In this document: positions 1-6,560 of the stretch, one piece after another
How positions within the stretch are numbered: position 1 is the stretch's first letter
Layout of the letters: the number at the start of each line of letters is the position of its first letter
DNA from: Dehalococcoidia bacterium
GTDB lineage: Bacteria > Chloroflexota > Dehalococcoidia > Dehalococcoidales > BS750m-G39
Reading direction: 5' to 3'
DNA length: 9,387 nt
Assembly (NCBI GenBank): GCA_030640325.1
Contig: DAOWJM010000116.1
Location: forward strand, 1-9,387
The notes under the pieces: model-generated
Told to the model about the DNA's origin: nothing
The model's input: the letters and a program-made list of their open reading frames with translations, nothing else
Database searches by the model: none
Program-made: the position numbers and the translations under genes

Positions 1-48
1 ATTCTTTTTGGGTGGATAGAAGCTTGGTTGGTTTCCAGATTGAGCTGA
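1..48 (+). CDS. secE: Possible C-terminal end of SecE (partial)
   Basis: Frame 1 from the left edge reads ILFGWIEAWLVSRLS and then TGA. This is a short hydrophobic, amphipathic tail of the kind that ends SecE, the single-helix subunit of the Sec translocon. SecE normally sits directly upstream of nusG, as here. Only 15 residues are visible, so the call rests mainly on position. Frame 3 is also open from the edge to a TGA at 102-104, but its translation is charged and not membrane-like. Confidence 0.4.
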   Translation: MLFGWIEAWLVSRLS

Positions 49-112
49 AGCAGTTGACCGAAAGGGATAGCCCTGCGTTTTTCCACCAATCTTTGTCTGA
101 ATGAGGTTATTT

Positions 113-646
113 GTGGGAGAGAATCAAAAAAGTTGGTTTGTAATTCATACCTACTCCGGGTATGAAGAACGAGTTAAGAAGAATCTAGAGCAGCGCATCA
201 AGTTCATGGACAGCGCCGATGAGATCTTACAGATAATTATACCTACTGAGGTGGAGATTGAGGTTAAAAATGGGCAGCGGCGGAATGTGGATAGGAAGAT
301 ATTGCCTGGCTACATCCTGATTCAGATGAGGATGAGTGACCAGAGCTGGAATATAGTGCGTAATACCCCCGGTGTCACTGGTTTTGTTGGTAGCGGAAGC
401 AAGCCAGCTCCTCTGCAGGAGGAGGAAGTCAATCAGATTTTGAAACAGATGGCAGCCGAAGCACCCAAGGTCAAGGTTGGTTTCCGCGAGGGACAGAGTG
501 TGCGGGTGACCAACGGTCCCTTTATTGATTTTGTGGGCGTGGTGGATGATATAAGCCCGGAAAAGGGTAAGGTCAAGGTGCTTCTCTCCCTTTTTGGGCG
601 TGAGACGCCTGTGGAGCTTGACTTCTTACAGGTGGAGAAGCTTTGA
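113..646 (+). CDS. nusG: Transcription termination/antitermination protein NusG
   Basis: NusG binds RNA polymerase through its N-terminal NGN domain and links it to Rho or to ribosomal protein S10 through a C-terminal KOW domain. The NGN domain is clear from the WFVIHTYSGYE motif near the start and from KILPGYILIQM and TPGVTGFVG further on. The KOW domain covers about the last 55 residues (VRVTNGPFIDFVGVVDDI). I chose GTG at 113 (177 aa) because GAGG at 103-106 lies 6 nt upstream. The in-frame ATG at 101 would give 181 aa but has no Shine-Dalgarno sequence. The gene is followed 13 nt later by rplK, as usual in the secE-nusG-rplKAJL cluster. The length is normal for a NusG without an inserted domain. 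Confidence 0.96.
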   Translation: MGENQKSWFVIHTYSGYEERVKKNLEQRIKFMDSADEILQIIIPTEVEIEVKNGQRRNVDRKILPGYILIQMRMSDQSWNIVRNTPGVTGFVGSGSKPAPLQEEEVNQILKQMAAEAPKVKVGFREGQSVRVTNGPFIDFVGVVDDISPEKGKVKVLLSLFGRETPVELDFLQVEKL

Positions 647-659
647 GCTAGGAGACAAA

Positions 660-1082
660 GTGGCGAAAAAGGTTAAAGCAGTGATTAAATTACAGATTCC
701 AGCAGGGAAGGCAAATCCTGCGCCACCGGTGGGTCCTGCCTTAGGGCAGCACGGGATTAATATTATGGCCTTTTGTAAGGAGTATAATGAGCGCACTTCC
801 AACCAGGCTGGCTCTATTATTCCAGTGGAAATAACTGTCTTTGAGGACAGGTCATTTACCTTTATTACCAAAACACCTCCAGCTACTGATTTGCTGAAGA
901 AGGCATTAGGCATAGAAAAGGGGTCAGGTGCTTCTGGCCATGAAAATGTGGGTGTGTTATCTCGAGCTCAACTTCGCGAGATAGCTCAGCTTAAGGCTAA
1001 GGATTTGAATGCTACCAGTATTGAGGGGGCGGAGCGAATTATTGAGGGCACAGCCCGAAGTATGGGGATTGAGGTGGAATAA
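660..1082 (+). CDS. rplK: 50S ribosomal protein L11
   Basis: L11 forms the base of the GTPase-associated stalk together with L10 and L7/L12 on 23S rRNA. The protein is 140 aa, the usual length. It shows the N-terminal hallmark KLQIPAGKANPAPPVGPALG followed by GINIMAFCKEYN, and the C-terminal RNA-binding domain with TPPATDLLKKALGI and the SMGIEVE end. The start is GTG at 660, with AGGAG at 650-654 five bases upstream. The frame stays open back to 594, but that part overlaps nusG and lacks L11 similarity. It is followed by rplA after one base, so the two are almost certainly translated from one message. Confidence 0.98.
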   Translation: MAKKVKAVIKLQIPAGKANPAPPVGPALGQHGINIMAFCKEYNERTSNQAGSIIPVEITVFEDRSFTFITKTPPATDLLKKALGIEKGSGASGHENVGVLSRAQLREIAQLKAKDLNATSIEGAERIIEGTARSMGIEVE

Positions 1083-1083
1083 A

Positions 1084-1797
1084 GTGGCAAAACACGGTAA
1101 GAAATATGGTGAGGCGGTAAAACAGTTAGACAGGACCAAGGCTTATTCTCCTCAGGAGGCTATTGAGTTAGCCAAGAAGGCGTCTTATACCCGATTTGAT
1201 GAGACTGTTGAGCTTCACCTTCGGATGGGTGTTGACCCACGAGATGCCAATCAGCAGGTGCGTGGTGTTGCCCTCCTGCCCCATGGGTTGGGCAAGGGGG
1301 TGCGGGTTTTGGTTTTTGCTCAGGGCGAGGCGGTGAGAATTGCCGAGGCAGCGGGGGCAGATTTTGTTGGCGGTGATGAGTTGATTAAGAAGATTGAGGA
1401 TGGCTGGTTAGATTTTGATACTGCTATTGCTACCCCTGATATGATGGGCAAGGTAAGCAGGCTGGGGAAAATCTTGGGGAGGAGAGGATTGATGCCTAAC
1501 CCCAAGTCGGGAACGGTGGTAGCTGCCAATGACCTGTCTAGGGTAATCGGTGAAGCCCGCCAAGGGCGAGTGGAATTTAGGCTGGACAGGTCAGCTATCA
1601 TTCATGTCCCCTTGGGTAAGGTTAGTTTTGAAGATGATAAGTTGATGGGCAACCTGGCAGCAGTGGTGGAGGCAGTGGTGAGGGCTAAACCTAGCGGTGC
1701 CAAGGGTCAGTATGTTAGAACCGCCTCTTTAACTACTACCATGGGACCTGGTATAAGGCTTGACCTTAAACCAACCTTATCTTTAACTTCTGGTTAA
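1084..1797 (+). CDS. rplA: 50S ribosomal protein L1
   Basis: L1 forms the mobile stalk at the ribosomal E site, and in many bacteria it represses translation of its own rplK-rplA message. The 237-aa product begins at GTG 1084, one base after the rplK stop, with GAGGTGG inside the end of rplK as ribosome binding site. Family motifs include FDETVELHLRMGVDPRDANQ near residue 45, GRRGLMPNPKSGTV in the middle and the TTTMGPGIRLD end. In most bacteria rplJ comes next after a short leader. Here four acyl-CoA metabolism genes intervene, and the first starts 22 bp downstream. Confidence 0.98.
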   Translation: MAKHGKKYGEAVKQLDRTKAYSPQEAIELAKKASYTRFDETVELHLRMGVDPRDANQQVRGVALLPHGLGKGVRVLVFAQGEAVRIAEAAGADFVGGDELIKKIEDGWLDFDTAIATPDMMGKVSRLGKILGRRGLMPNPKSGTVVAANDLSRVIGEARQGRVEFRLDRSAIIHVPLGKVSFEDDKLMGNLAAVVEAVVRAKPSGAKGQYVRTASLTTTMGPGIRLDLKPTLSLTSG

Positions 1798-1819
1798 TAC
1801 TGTTGAAAGGGGATACTTG

Positions 1820-2971
1820 ATGGAAGACGTTGCTATAGCGGGAGCGGGTCAGAGTGTTTTTTCTCGTAAGTGCGGTGTATCTATCCGTGAGTTGTGTTTT
1901 GAGGCTTTTAAGGAGGCGATGGAGGGTCTAGATATTACTGGTGATGATATAGATGCCTCCATTATTTGTTCTGCGCCAGAATATGATAAGCAGCGCTCAC
2001 CCGCAGGCTTGATATCGGAGTATTTGGAGTTAACCCCCAAGCCGAGTTTCTATGTTGAGACGGTATGTTCTTCCAGTAGCACCGGGCTAAGAGTAGCTTG
2101 GTCACTGGTAAAGGCAGGTCTTCACCGAGTAGTAGCGGTAATAGGTTTTCAAAAGATGTCAGAGTTGACCTCTCGTGAGGCTGCGGAGAGGATGGGAAGG
2201 GGAGGGGATATAATCTGGGAATCGCCCTTTGGTCTAACCATGCCTGCCGGTTATGCTATGTATGCCCGGGCTCATATGGCTAAGTATGGGACTACCGAGG
2301 AGCAACTGGCCAAGGTGCGGGTTAAGAATTCACACTACGGGGCTAGCAATCCCAAGGCCACCTATCGCAAGGAGTTGAGCTTGGACGAGATTTTAGGCTC
2401 AGAGGTGGTAACTAGTCCGCTGAAGAAGTTTGATTGCTGCGCCAATGCTGATGGCTCCTCTTGTATCATAGTAGCTAGAGGAGATGTAGCTAAAGGGATA
2501 ACTGATGTTCCAATCTGGATTATAGGTCTGGGTGCGGCAACTGATACTATGACCATGTCAGGAAGAGAATCGCTTACCGGCTTGAGGTGTGCTCAGGAGG
2601 CAGGCAAACAGGCTTATCAGATGGCTGGCATCGGAGCACAGGATATTGATGTAGCTGAGGTTCACGATTGTTTTACCATATCCGAGATTCTGGCTTATGA
2701 AGACCTGGGCTTTGCCAAACCGGGGGAGGGGGTGGGGTTGATAGAGGAGAAGCAGACTTATGCTGATGGGAAGATGCCAGTAAATGTTGATGGAGGTTTG
2801 TTATCCAAAGGTCATCCTATTGGTGCTACTGGGGGCTCACAGATTAGAACCATTGTCCACCAGCTCAGAGGGCAGGCTACTGAGGCTCAAGTGAAGGGAG
2901 CGGAAATAGGCTTGGTTCATAATATAGGTGGCATTGGGCAATATGGCAATGTAACCATTCTGAGGAGGTAG
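1820..2971 (+). CDS. SCP-x-type thiolase / acetyl-CoA acetyltransferase-like protein (first copy)
   Basis: This is a 383-aa member of the thiolase superfamily, on the lipid-transfer-protein (SCP-x) branch that includes archaeal acetoacetyl-CoA thiolases and the Ltp2 steroid side-chain aldolases. Candidate catalytic residues are visible: Cys83 in TVCSSSS at the nucleophile position, His282/Cys284 in VHDCFTISEI, and His332 in KGHPIGATG. The end has NIGGIGQYGN, typical of this branch. ATG 1820 is preferred over TTG 1817; AAGGGG lies 7 nt upstream. The next gene, a DUF35 protein, starts 4 bp after the stop, with its ribosome binding site inside this gene, which points to a thiolase-DUF35 complex. 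Possible reactions are Claisen condensation or cleavage of acyl-CoA, or retro-aldol cleavage. The substrate cannot be read from sequence. Confidence 0.9.
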   Translation: MEDVAIAGAGQSVFSRKCGVSIRELCFEAFKEAMEGLDITGDDIDASIICSAPEYDKQRSPAGLISEYLELTPKPSFYVETVCSSSSTGLRVAWSLVKAGLHRVVAVIGFQKMSELTSREAAERMGRGGDIIWESPFGLTMPAGYAMYARAHMAKYGTTEEQLAKVRVKNSHYGASNPKATYRKELSLDEILGSEVVTSPLKKFDCCANADGSSCIIVARGDVAKGITDVPIWIIGLGAATDTMTMSGRESLTGLRCAQEAGKQAYQMAGIGAQDIDVAEVHDCFTISEILAYEDLGFAKPGEGVGLIEEKQTYADGKMPVNVDGGLLSKGHPIGATGGSQIRTIVHQLRGQATEAQVKGAEIGLVHNIGGIGQYGNVTILRR

Positions 2972-2975
2972 CTGA

Positions 2976-3389
2976 ATGGGCTTTGAGAATTTTGGCACAG
3001 TTAGCTTTACCGCAGAAGCAAAAGCGGCGGATTTTATAACCTACCTGGAGGCAGGTAAAGTAATGGCAACCAGGTGTCGGAAATGCGGGGTTAGTTATTT
3101 CCCACCGAGGATGGATTGCCCAAGGTGTTTGTCCAGCGATGTGGAGTGGTTTGAAATTAAGGGGGATGGTAAGCTGATTAGTTATACTGTGGTGAATTAC
3201 GGTCCAACTGGGTTTGAGAATGATGCCCCATATATTCTGGCTTTGGGCGAGTTTGACGGTGGCGTTCAAATCTTCGCCTGCTTAAGTCGGGATATTGAGC
3301 AGAAGGATATCCAGATTGGTATGGGTTTGGTGGTGAGCCCAGTAAAACTGCCTGACAATAGGATTGCCTACGAATTCAAAAAGGGCTGA
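2976..3389 (+). CDS. DUF35 Zn-ribbon/OB-fold acyl-CoA-associated protein (first copy)
   Basis: This 137-aa protein has a rubredoxin-like zinc ribbon with Cys34/Cys37 (CRKC) and Cys48/Cys51 (CPRC), preceded by a helical segment. An OB-fold of about 75 residues follows, beginning near GKLISYTVVNYGP. Members of this family pair with thiolases. In archaea they bridge thiolase and HMG-CoA synthase, and in steroid-degrading actinobacteria (ChsH2) they bind CoA esters for a thiolase-like aldolase. Here the gene starts at ATG 2976, 4 bp after the first thiolase, with GAGGAGG at 2962-2968. Tight coupling implies that the two products assemble together. All four zinc ligands are present. Confidence 0.92.
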   Translation: MGFENFGTVSFTAEAKAADFITYLEAGKVMATRCRKCGVSYFPPRMDCPRCLSSDVEWFEIKGDGKLISYTVVNYGPTGFENDAPYILALGEFDGGVQIFACLSRDIEQKDIQIGMGLVVSPVKLPDNRIAYEFKKG

Positions 3390-3435
3390 AAAACACTGAG
3401 CTACTGGGAATCATAATAAGATAAGGAGGTTTAAG

Positions 3436-4617
3436 ATGCCTGAAAGAAATGTTTGTATTATCGCCGGTGGCATGAGCAAATGGGGGGTTAGAGAGGCAAG
3501 CATAATAGATATGGCTCAGGAGGCAGCGAAGGAGTGCTTTGATGACATCCCAGCGCTTAAAAGGAAGGATATAGATGGCCTTCTATTTGCCTCTTCCTAT
3601 TGTGGAAGGCGTTCCTTTCAGGTCAATATAGCTCCGGTAGTAGCCGAGCGTATAGGCATTAAACCAACCAGCATGTGCACCAGGGTGGACACCTTGTGTG
3701 CCGGGGGTAGTTCAGGCATTATCTTGGCTACGGGGCTAATAAAGTCAGGGATTGCTGATGTTGTGATGATAGCCGGTGGCGAGAAGCTCTATACACCTCA
3801 GAGATGGGAGACCTATTACAGCGAGCTTGCTTCAATAGACCATGATTGGGATGGAGCCCAGGGAATGGGACTGCCACCCCCTTACTTTAGCATGACTGCT
3901 CAGGAGCATATGAAACGCTACGGAACTACAAAGGAACAACTGTGGGCAGTCTCGGTCAAGAACCGGAGAAACGGTTCTACTAATCCCAAGGGGCATTTTC
4001 AAAAGGCGGTTACAATAGAAGAAGTGATGGCATCCAGGGTGATAGTTCCTCCCCTCAGTCTTTATGACTGCTGTCCTATCACTGATGGGTGTGCAGCGGT
4101 GATTCTGACCTATGCTGAAAAGGCGAGGGAGCTCACGGATAGACCCTTGGTTTATATTAGGGGGTCTGCTCAGGCAGCACTTCATAGCATGTCAATTAAC
4201 TGGCCTGGTGAACATCTGGCTGATTGGCTTCACATGAGAACGGCAGCCAAAAGAGCTTATGAGATGGGGCGGGTTGGTCCTGAAGATATCGATGTTGCTA
4301 TGACCCATGACTGCTTCACTATTTCTGAGATTGTTGAGATGGAGGAGCTGGGTTTCTGCAAGAAGGGGGAGGGCGGACCCTTTGTGGAGTCAGGACAGAG
4401 TGATTTTGGGGGGAAGGTCCCAGTAAATACCGATGGCGGGCTTCTCTCCTGCGGGCATCCCTTTGGCGCAACCGGAATCCGTCAGGCGCGAGAGATACTC
4501 CAACAGCTACAGGGAAGGGCGATAAGGCAAGTAGAGGGTGCTGAGATAGGGCTGACTCACAACCTCAGTGGACTCAATGTTGAGCATACCATACTCATTT
4601 ACGGGAGAGAACCTTAA
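3436..4617 (+). CDS. SCP-x-type thiolase / acetyl-CoA acetyltransferase-like protein (second copy)
   Basis: This 393-aa thiolase-superfamily protein is a clear paralogue of the gene at 1820. Both share blocks such as YGTTEEQL/YGTTKEQL, SNPK/TNPK, FDCC/YDCC with a following DG, HDCFTISEI, and NVDGGLLSKGHP/NTDGGLLSCGHP. Candidate active-site residues are Cys88 in TLCAGGSSG, His291/Cys293 in HDCF and His341 in CGHPFGATG. The start is ATG 3436 behind AAGGAGG. It follows the first DUF35 gene by 46 bp, with no terminator visible in the gap. The sequence is too divergent from the first copy for a recent duplication, so the two enzymes probably differ in substrate. Whether it condenses or cleaves acyl-CoAs is not decidable here. 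Confidence 0.9.
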   Translation: MPERNVCIIAGGMSKWGVREASIIDMAQEAAKECFDDIPALKRKDIDGLLFASSYCGRRSFQVNIAPVVAERIGIKPTSMCTRVDTLCAGGSSGIILATGLIKSGIADVVMIAGGEKLYTPQRWETYYSELASIDHDWDGAQGMGLPPPYFSMTAQEHMKRYGTTKEQLWAVSVKNRRNGSTNPKGHFQKAVTIEEVMASRVIVPPLSLYDCCPITDGCAAVILTYAEKARELTDRPLVYIRGSAQAALHSMSINWPGEHLADWLHMRTAAKRAYEMGRVGPEDIDVAMTHDCFTISEIVEMEELGFCKKGEGGPFVESGQSDFGGKVPVNTDGGLLSCGHPFGATGIRQAREILQQLQGRAIRQVEGAEIGLTHNLSGLNVEHTILIYGREP

Positions 4618-4645
4618 GAATTTAGAAAATCATAAGGGGGGAGTT

Positions 4646-5143
4646 ATGCCAGTACCGGGAATACCGATTTTGGAAGGTAAATACCCATCAACCATGGACC
4701 TTTATCCCTTGGAGGCTAAGGAGTTTAACCGAGTTCACCAGTTTTATGAAAACCTTAGGCAGAAGAGGTTTACAACCACAAAGTGCAAAAAATGTGGTCA
4801 TGTGCCTTTCCCTCCCCGAGTTGTCTGCCCTGAATGTAATTCAGAAGATTTAGAGTGGGTAGACCTTCCCACTCGGGGGAAAGTGCTTCGGTTTACCGAG
4901 GAGGTAGCGGGAGTCCCTCTTGGCTTTGATTCACCTCTGATTCACGCCCTCATTGACCTGGGTGATGGACGTAAGTTTGTCTCCCGTATCATTAATTGCA
5001 AGGAGGGAGAACTTAAGGAGGGTGATGAAGTTCAGCTTGCTGTCTTTGATGTACCTCCTATGATAATAGAGAAAAAAGGTGTGATGACGGAAGCAGAGAG
5101 GGTTTTCTTTGCCTTCGAGCCGTCAAAAGCAGAGGTCAAATAA
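4646..5143 (+). CDS. DUF35 Zn-ribbon/OB-fold acyl-CoA-associated protein (second copy)
   Basis: This 165-aa DUF35 protein begins at ATG 4646, with AAGGGGGGAG just upstream. The frame is open back to 4568, but that part overlaps the second thiolase. The zinc ribbon has Cys47/Cys50 (CKKC) and Cys61/Cys64 (CPEC), with the usual FPPR between the pairs. An OB-fold follows from about residue 72 (GKVLRFTEEV). It differs from the first copy by a longer N-terminal tail of about 13 residues and a C-terminal extension ending in EPSKAEVK. Lying 28 bp behind the second thiolase, it is most simply the partner of that enzyme. It is the last gene before the L10 leader. Confidence 0.92.
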   Translation: MPVPGIPILEGKYPSTMDLYPLEAKEFNRVHQFYENLRQKRFTTTKCKKCGHVPFPPRVVCPECNSEDLEWVDLPTRGKVLRFTEEVAGVPLGFDSPLIHALIDLGDGRKFVSRIINCKEGELKEGDEVQLAVFDVPPMIIEKKGVMTEAERVFFAFEPSKAEVK

Positions 5144-5160
5144 ATAAGACGAAGCAAGGC

Positions 5161-5212
5161 TTCCTGAGACAGTGGGTGCTGCTCGAGGCTTAATTAACTG
5201 CCTGCCGAGGAA
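5161..5212 (+). promoter_or_regulatory. L10 leader (L10-L7/L12 binding RNA) ahead of rplJ
   Basis: The RNA has the hallmarks of the L10 leader family: GAGACAG at 5166-5172, CTTAAT at 5189-5194 and CTGCCGAGG at 5202-5210. The base stem is TTCCT (5161-5165) with AGGAA (5208-5212). A wobble-rich inner helix can form between GTGGGTG (5172-5178) and TGCCTGC (5199-5205). In this family, surplus L10(L12)4 complex binds the leader and lowers rplJ-rplL expression. The position 97 nt ahead of rplJ is as expected. The structure was folded by eye. Confidence 0.85.
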
Positions 5213-5252
5213 AAAACAGGACTTTCAGTGGCAAGTCCTTGTGTGGCAGGCA
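5199..5252 (+). promoter_or_regulatory. Putative nested antiterminator of the rplJL leader
   Basis: TGCCTGCC (5199-5206) is exactly complementary to GGCAGGCA (5245-5252). Nested inside, GGACTT (5219-5224) is exactly complementary to AAGTCC (5233-5238). The outer helix uses the 3' side of the L10-binding fold plus the loop and the first two bases of the 3' arm of the terminator. The inner helix uses the terminator 5' arm. Forming this structure would therefore exclude both the L10 leader fold and the terminator, as expected of an antiterminator. Base pairing is seen directly; function is inferred. Confidence 0.7.
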
Positions 5253-5268
5253 CAAGGACTTACTTTTT
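5233..5268 (+). terminator. Intrinsic terminator/attenuator upstream of rplJ
   Basis: AAGTCCTTGTG (5233-5243) and CACAAGGACTT (5251-5261) form an 11-bp perfect stem with a 7-nt loop (TGGCAGG). It is followed by AC and five T residues (5264-5268). It lies between the L10 leader and the rplJ start at 5309, the right place for an attenuator that decides how much transcription reaches rplJ-rplL. It may also end part of the upstream thiolase-DUF35 message. Confidence 0.85.
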
Positions 5269-5308
5269 AACATGAATGTTTAGCAGTGTCGGTTAGGGGG
5301 TAAGAAGG

Positions 5309-5833
5309 ATGTCCAGGGAAAAGAAGGCGCAGATTATTGATAGCCTACAAGAGGTTTTTTCTCAATGTAGCATTGGTGTTCTAACTGATTATCGGGGGCT
5401 ATCAGCCCCTGAGATGACCAACTTGCGTCGCAGGCTGAGGGAATCGGGTATTGAGTATAAGGTGGTGAAGAATACGCTGGCTCGGTTTGCTGCCGAGAGA
5501 GCAGGCAAGGAGGAACTACTCAGCTTCTTTGAGGGTCCAGTGGCTATTGCTTTTGGCTACGGTGATATAACTGAGCCAGCTAGAGCCTTAGCCAACTACA
5601 TTGAAACCTCAAAGGCAACCATGAGCATAAAGGGAGGCTTTTTACCTGATAGGCTGCTTACCTCGGAAGATGTAGCCACCTTGTCCACATTACCATCGAG
5701 GGAGATATTATTAGCCAAGGTTTTGGGTGGGATGCAAAGTCCCATCTCGGCTTTGGTCAGCCATCTTACCGCCCCTATGAGGGGGATTATAGGGGTGCTA
5801 CAAGCAAGGATTCAACAAATGGAGGGAGAATAA
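5309..5833 (+). CDS. rplJ: 50S ribosomal protein L10
   Basis: L10 anchors the L7/L12 dimers to the ribosomal stalk, and with them acts as the autoregulator of this operon. The 174-aa product shows the family features DYRGLSAPEMTNLRRRLRESG (residues 27-47), then EYKVVKNTLARFA and FEGPVAIAFG. The C-terminal helix that carries L7/L12 dimers covers roughly the last 30 residues. The start is ATG 5309 with an AGGGGG-type ribosome binding site about 9 nt upstream. The gap to rplL is one base. The upstream leader and attenuator indicate L10-dependent control of transcription. Confidence 0.98.
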   Translation: MSREKKAQIIDSLQEVFSQCSIGVLTDYRGLSAPEMTNLRRRLRESGIEYKVVKNTLARFAAERAGKEELLSFFEGPVAIAFGYGDITEPARALANYIETSKATMSIKGGFLPDRLLTSEDVATLSTLPSREILLAKVLGGMQSPISALVSHLTAPMRGIIGVLQARIQQMEGE

Positions 5834-5834
5834 G

Positions 5835-6281
5835 ATGCCACAAAATGAAGCGAAAGGCAAAAAAGCGACCAAGAAGCCCAGTGTCAAGGCGGAGGCGGGG
5901 AAGAAGCCCACAGCCATTGATGAGATAATGGCTACTATAAAAAATATGACTGTGCTTGAGCTATCGGAGTTGGTCAAGGCTCTGGAGGCTGAGTTTGGCG
6001 TTAGTGCTCCTGCTCCGGTGGCGGCACTGGCTGAGGCAGCAGCTCCGGCTCCAGCGGCGGCTGAAGAGAAAACGGAGTTCACCGTTATTCTCAAGGATAT
6101 AGGGGCTAACAAGATTAGTGTTATTCGGGCAGTGAGGGAGTTAACTACCTTAGGGCTGAAGGAGGCAAAGGATTTTGTGGAGAGTGCCCCTCAGACGGTA
6201 AAAGAGGGGGTTAGCAAAGACGAGGCAACGGCGGTAAAACAGAAACTGGAAGCCGCTGGTGCCACTGTCGAGTTTAAATGA
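5835..6281 (+). CDS. rplL: 50S ribosomal protein L7/L12 with N-terminal Lys-rich extension
   Basis: L7/L12 is the multi-copy stalk protein that recruits and activates translational GTPases. The protein is 148 aa, longer than the usual 120-130. An N-terminal dimerisation domain around residues 27-55 contains MTVLELSELVKALEAEFGV. An Ala/Pro hinge covers about residues 56-76. The C-terminal domain ends with LKEAKDFVESAP and GATVEFK. The extra part is about the first 25 residues, rich in Lys and Ala (EAKGKKATKKP). The ATG at 5835 has a strong GGAGGGAG ribosome binding site at 5821-5828 inside the rplJ end, so the extension is probably real. The downstream ATGs in the dimerisation domain would truncate the fold. 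Confidence 0.97.
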   Translation: MPQNEAKGKKATKKPSVKAEAGKKPTAIDEIMATIKNMTVLELSELVKALEAEFGVSAPAPVAALAEAAAPAPAAAEEKTEFTVILKDIGANKISVIRAVRELTTLGLKEAKDFVESAPQTVKEGVSKDEATAVKQKLEAAGATVEFK

Positions 6282-6297
6282 ACCTGGGAGGTTGACT

Positions 6298-6555
6298 GTG
6301 CCTTCTGGCGATTATTTTATACCCGTGGGCATAGGTGGCTTTTTTGCCATCCTTGGCATAATTTTGATTGTCTTGGGCAAGGGTGAGGAGAGGGCTTATT
6401 ATGATTCCCTTGCTAGTCGCACTGATGCCAGGGAGTTTCTGGAGCACTGGCCCGAGCGCCCCAGAGTGGGGGCAATAAAGATAGGTGGCTGGATAGCTCT
6501 TGCCGTTGGCTTGCTTATGGTGGTTATGGGCGGTGCCTTTTGGCTTTGGGGTTGA
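6298..6555 (+). CDS. Small membrane protein with two predicted transmembrane helices
   Basis: This is an unrecognised 85-aa protein. It has two hydrophobic stretches, one at about residues 8-28 (IPVGIGGFFAILGIILIVLG) and one at about residues 61-82 (IGGWIALAVGLLMVVMGGAF). The central loop between them is hydrophilic and contains EHWPERPR. The start is GTG 6298, with GGGAGG at 6286-6291 and a 6-nt spacer. It begins 16 bp after rplL and is probably read through from the ribosomal operon. No enzymatic motif is visible. The coding call rests on the ribosome binding site, the tight spacing and the clean two-helix pattern. Confidence 0.75.
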   Translation: MPSGDYFIPVGIGGFFAILGIILIVLGKGEERAYYDSLASRTDAREFLEHWPERPRVGAIKIGGWIALAVGLLMVVMGGAFWLWG

Positions 6556-6560
6556 ACAAG

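Noticed and set aside
3..104. Frame 3 from the left edge to TGA 102-104 as an upstream gene end.
   Set aside because: The translation is charged and unlike SecE; an open run of 33 codons is not significant.
101..112. ATG 101 as the nusG start.
   Set aside because: No Shine-Dalgarno sequence lies before it, whereas GTG 113 has GAGG at a 6-nt spacing and begins closer to the usual NusG N-terminus. It stays possible.
2877..3269. A 130-aa open frame on the - strand over the first DUF35 gene.
   Set aside because: It is antisense to a well-supported gene with a complete zinc ribbon, and its own translation shows no domain.
3832..4185. A 117-aa open frame on the - strand inside the second thiolase.
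   Set aside because: It lies fully within the conserved thiolase coding sequence on the other strand and has no recognisable motif.
5037..5064. Possible promoter (TTGCTG, 16-nt spacer, TATGAT) inside the second DUF35 gene, which could start the rplJ leader.
   Set aside because: The -35 matches consensus at only three positions, and such matches are common by chance. A leader promoter is likely somewhere, but this one is not supported well enough to list.
5798..6112. A 104-aa Ala-rich open frame on the - strand over rplL.
   Set aside because: It is a shadow of the Ala/Pro hinge codons of L7/L12.
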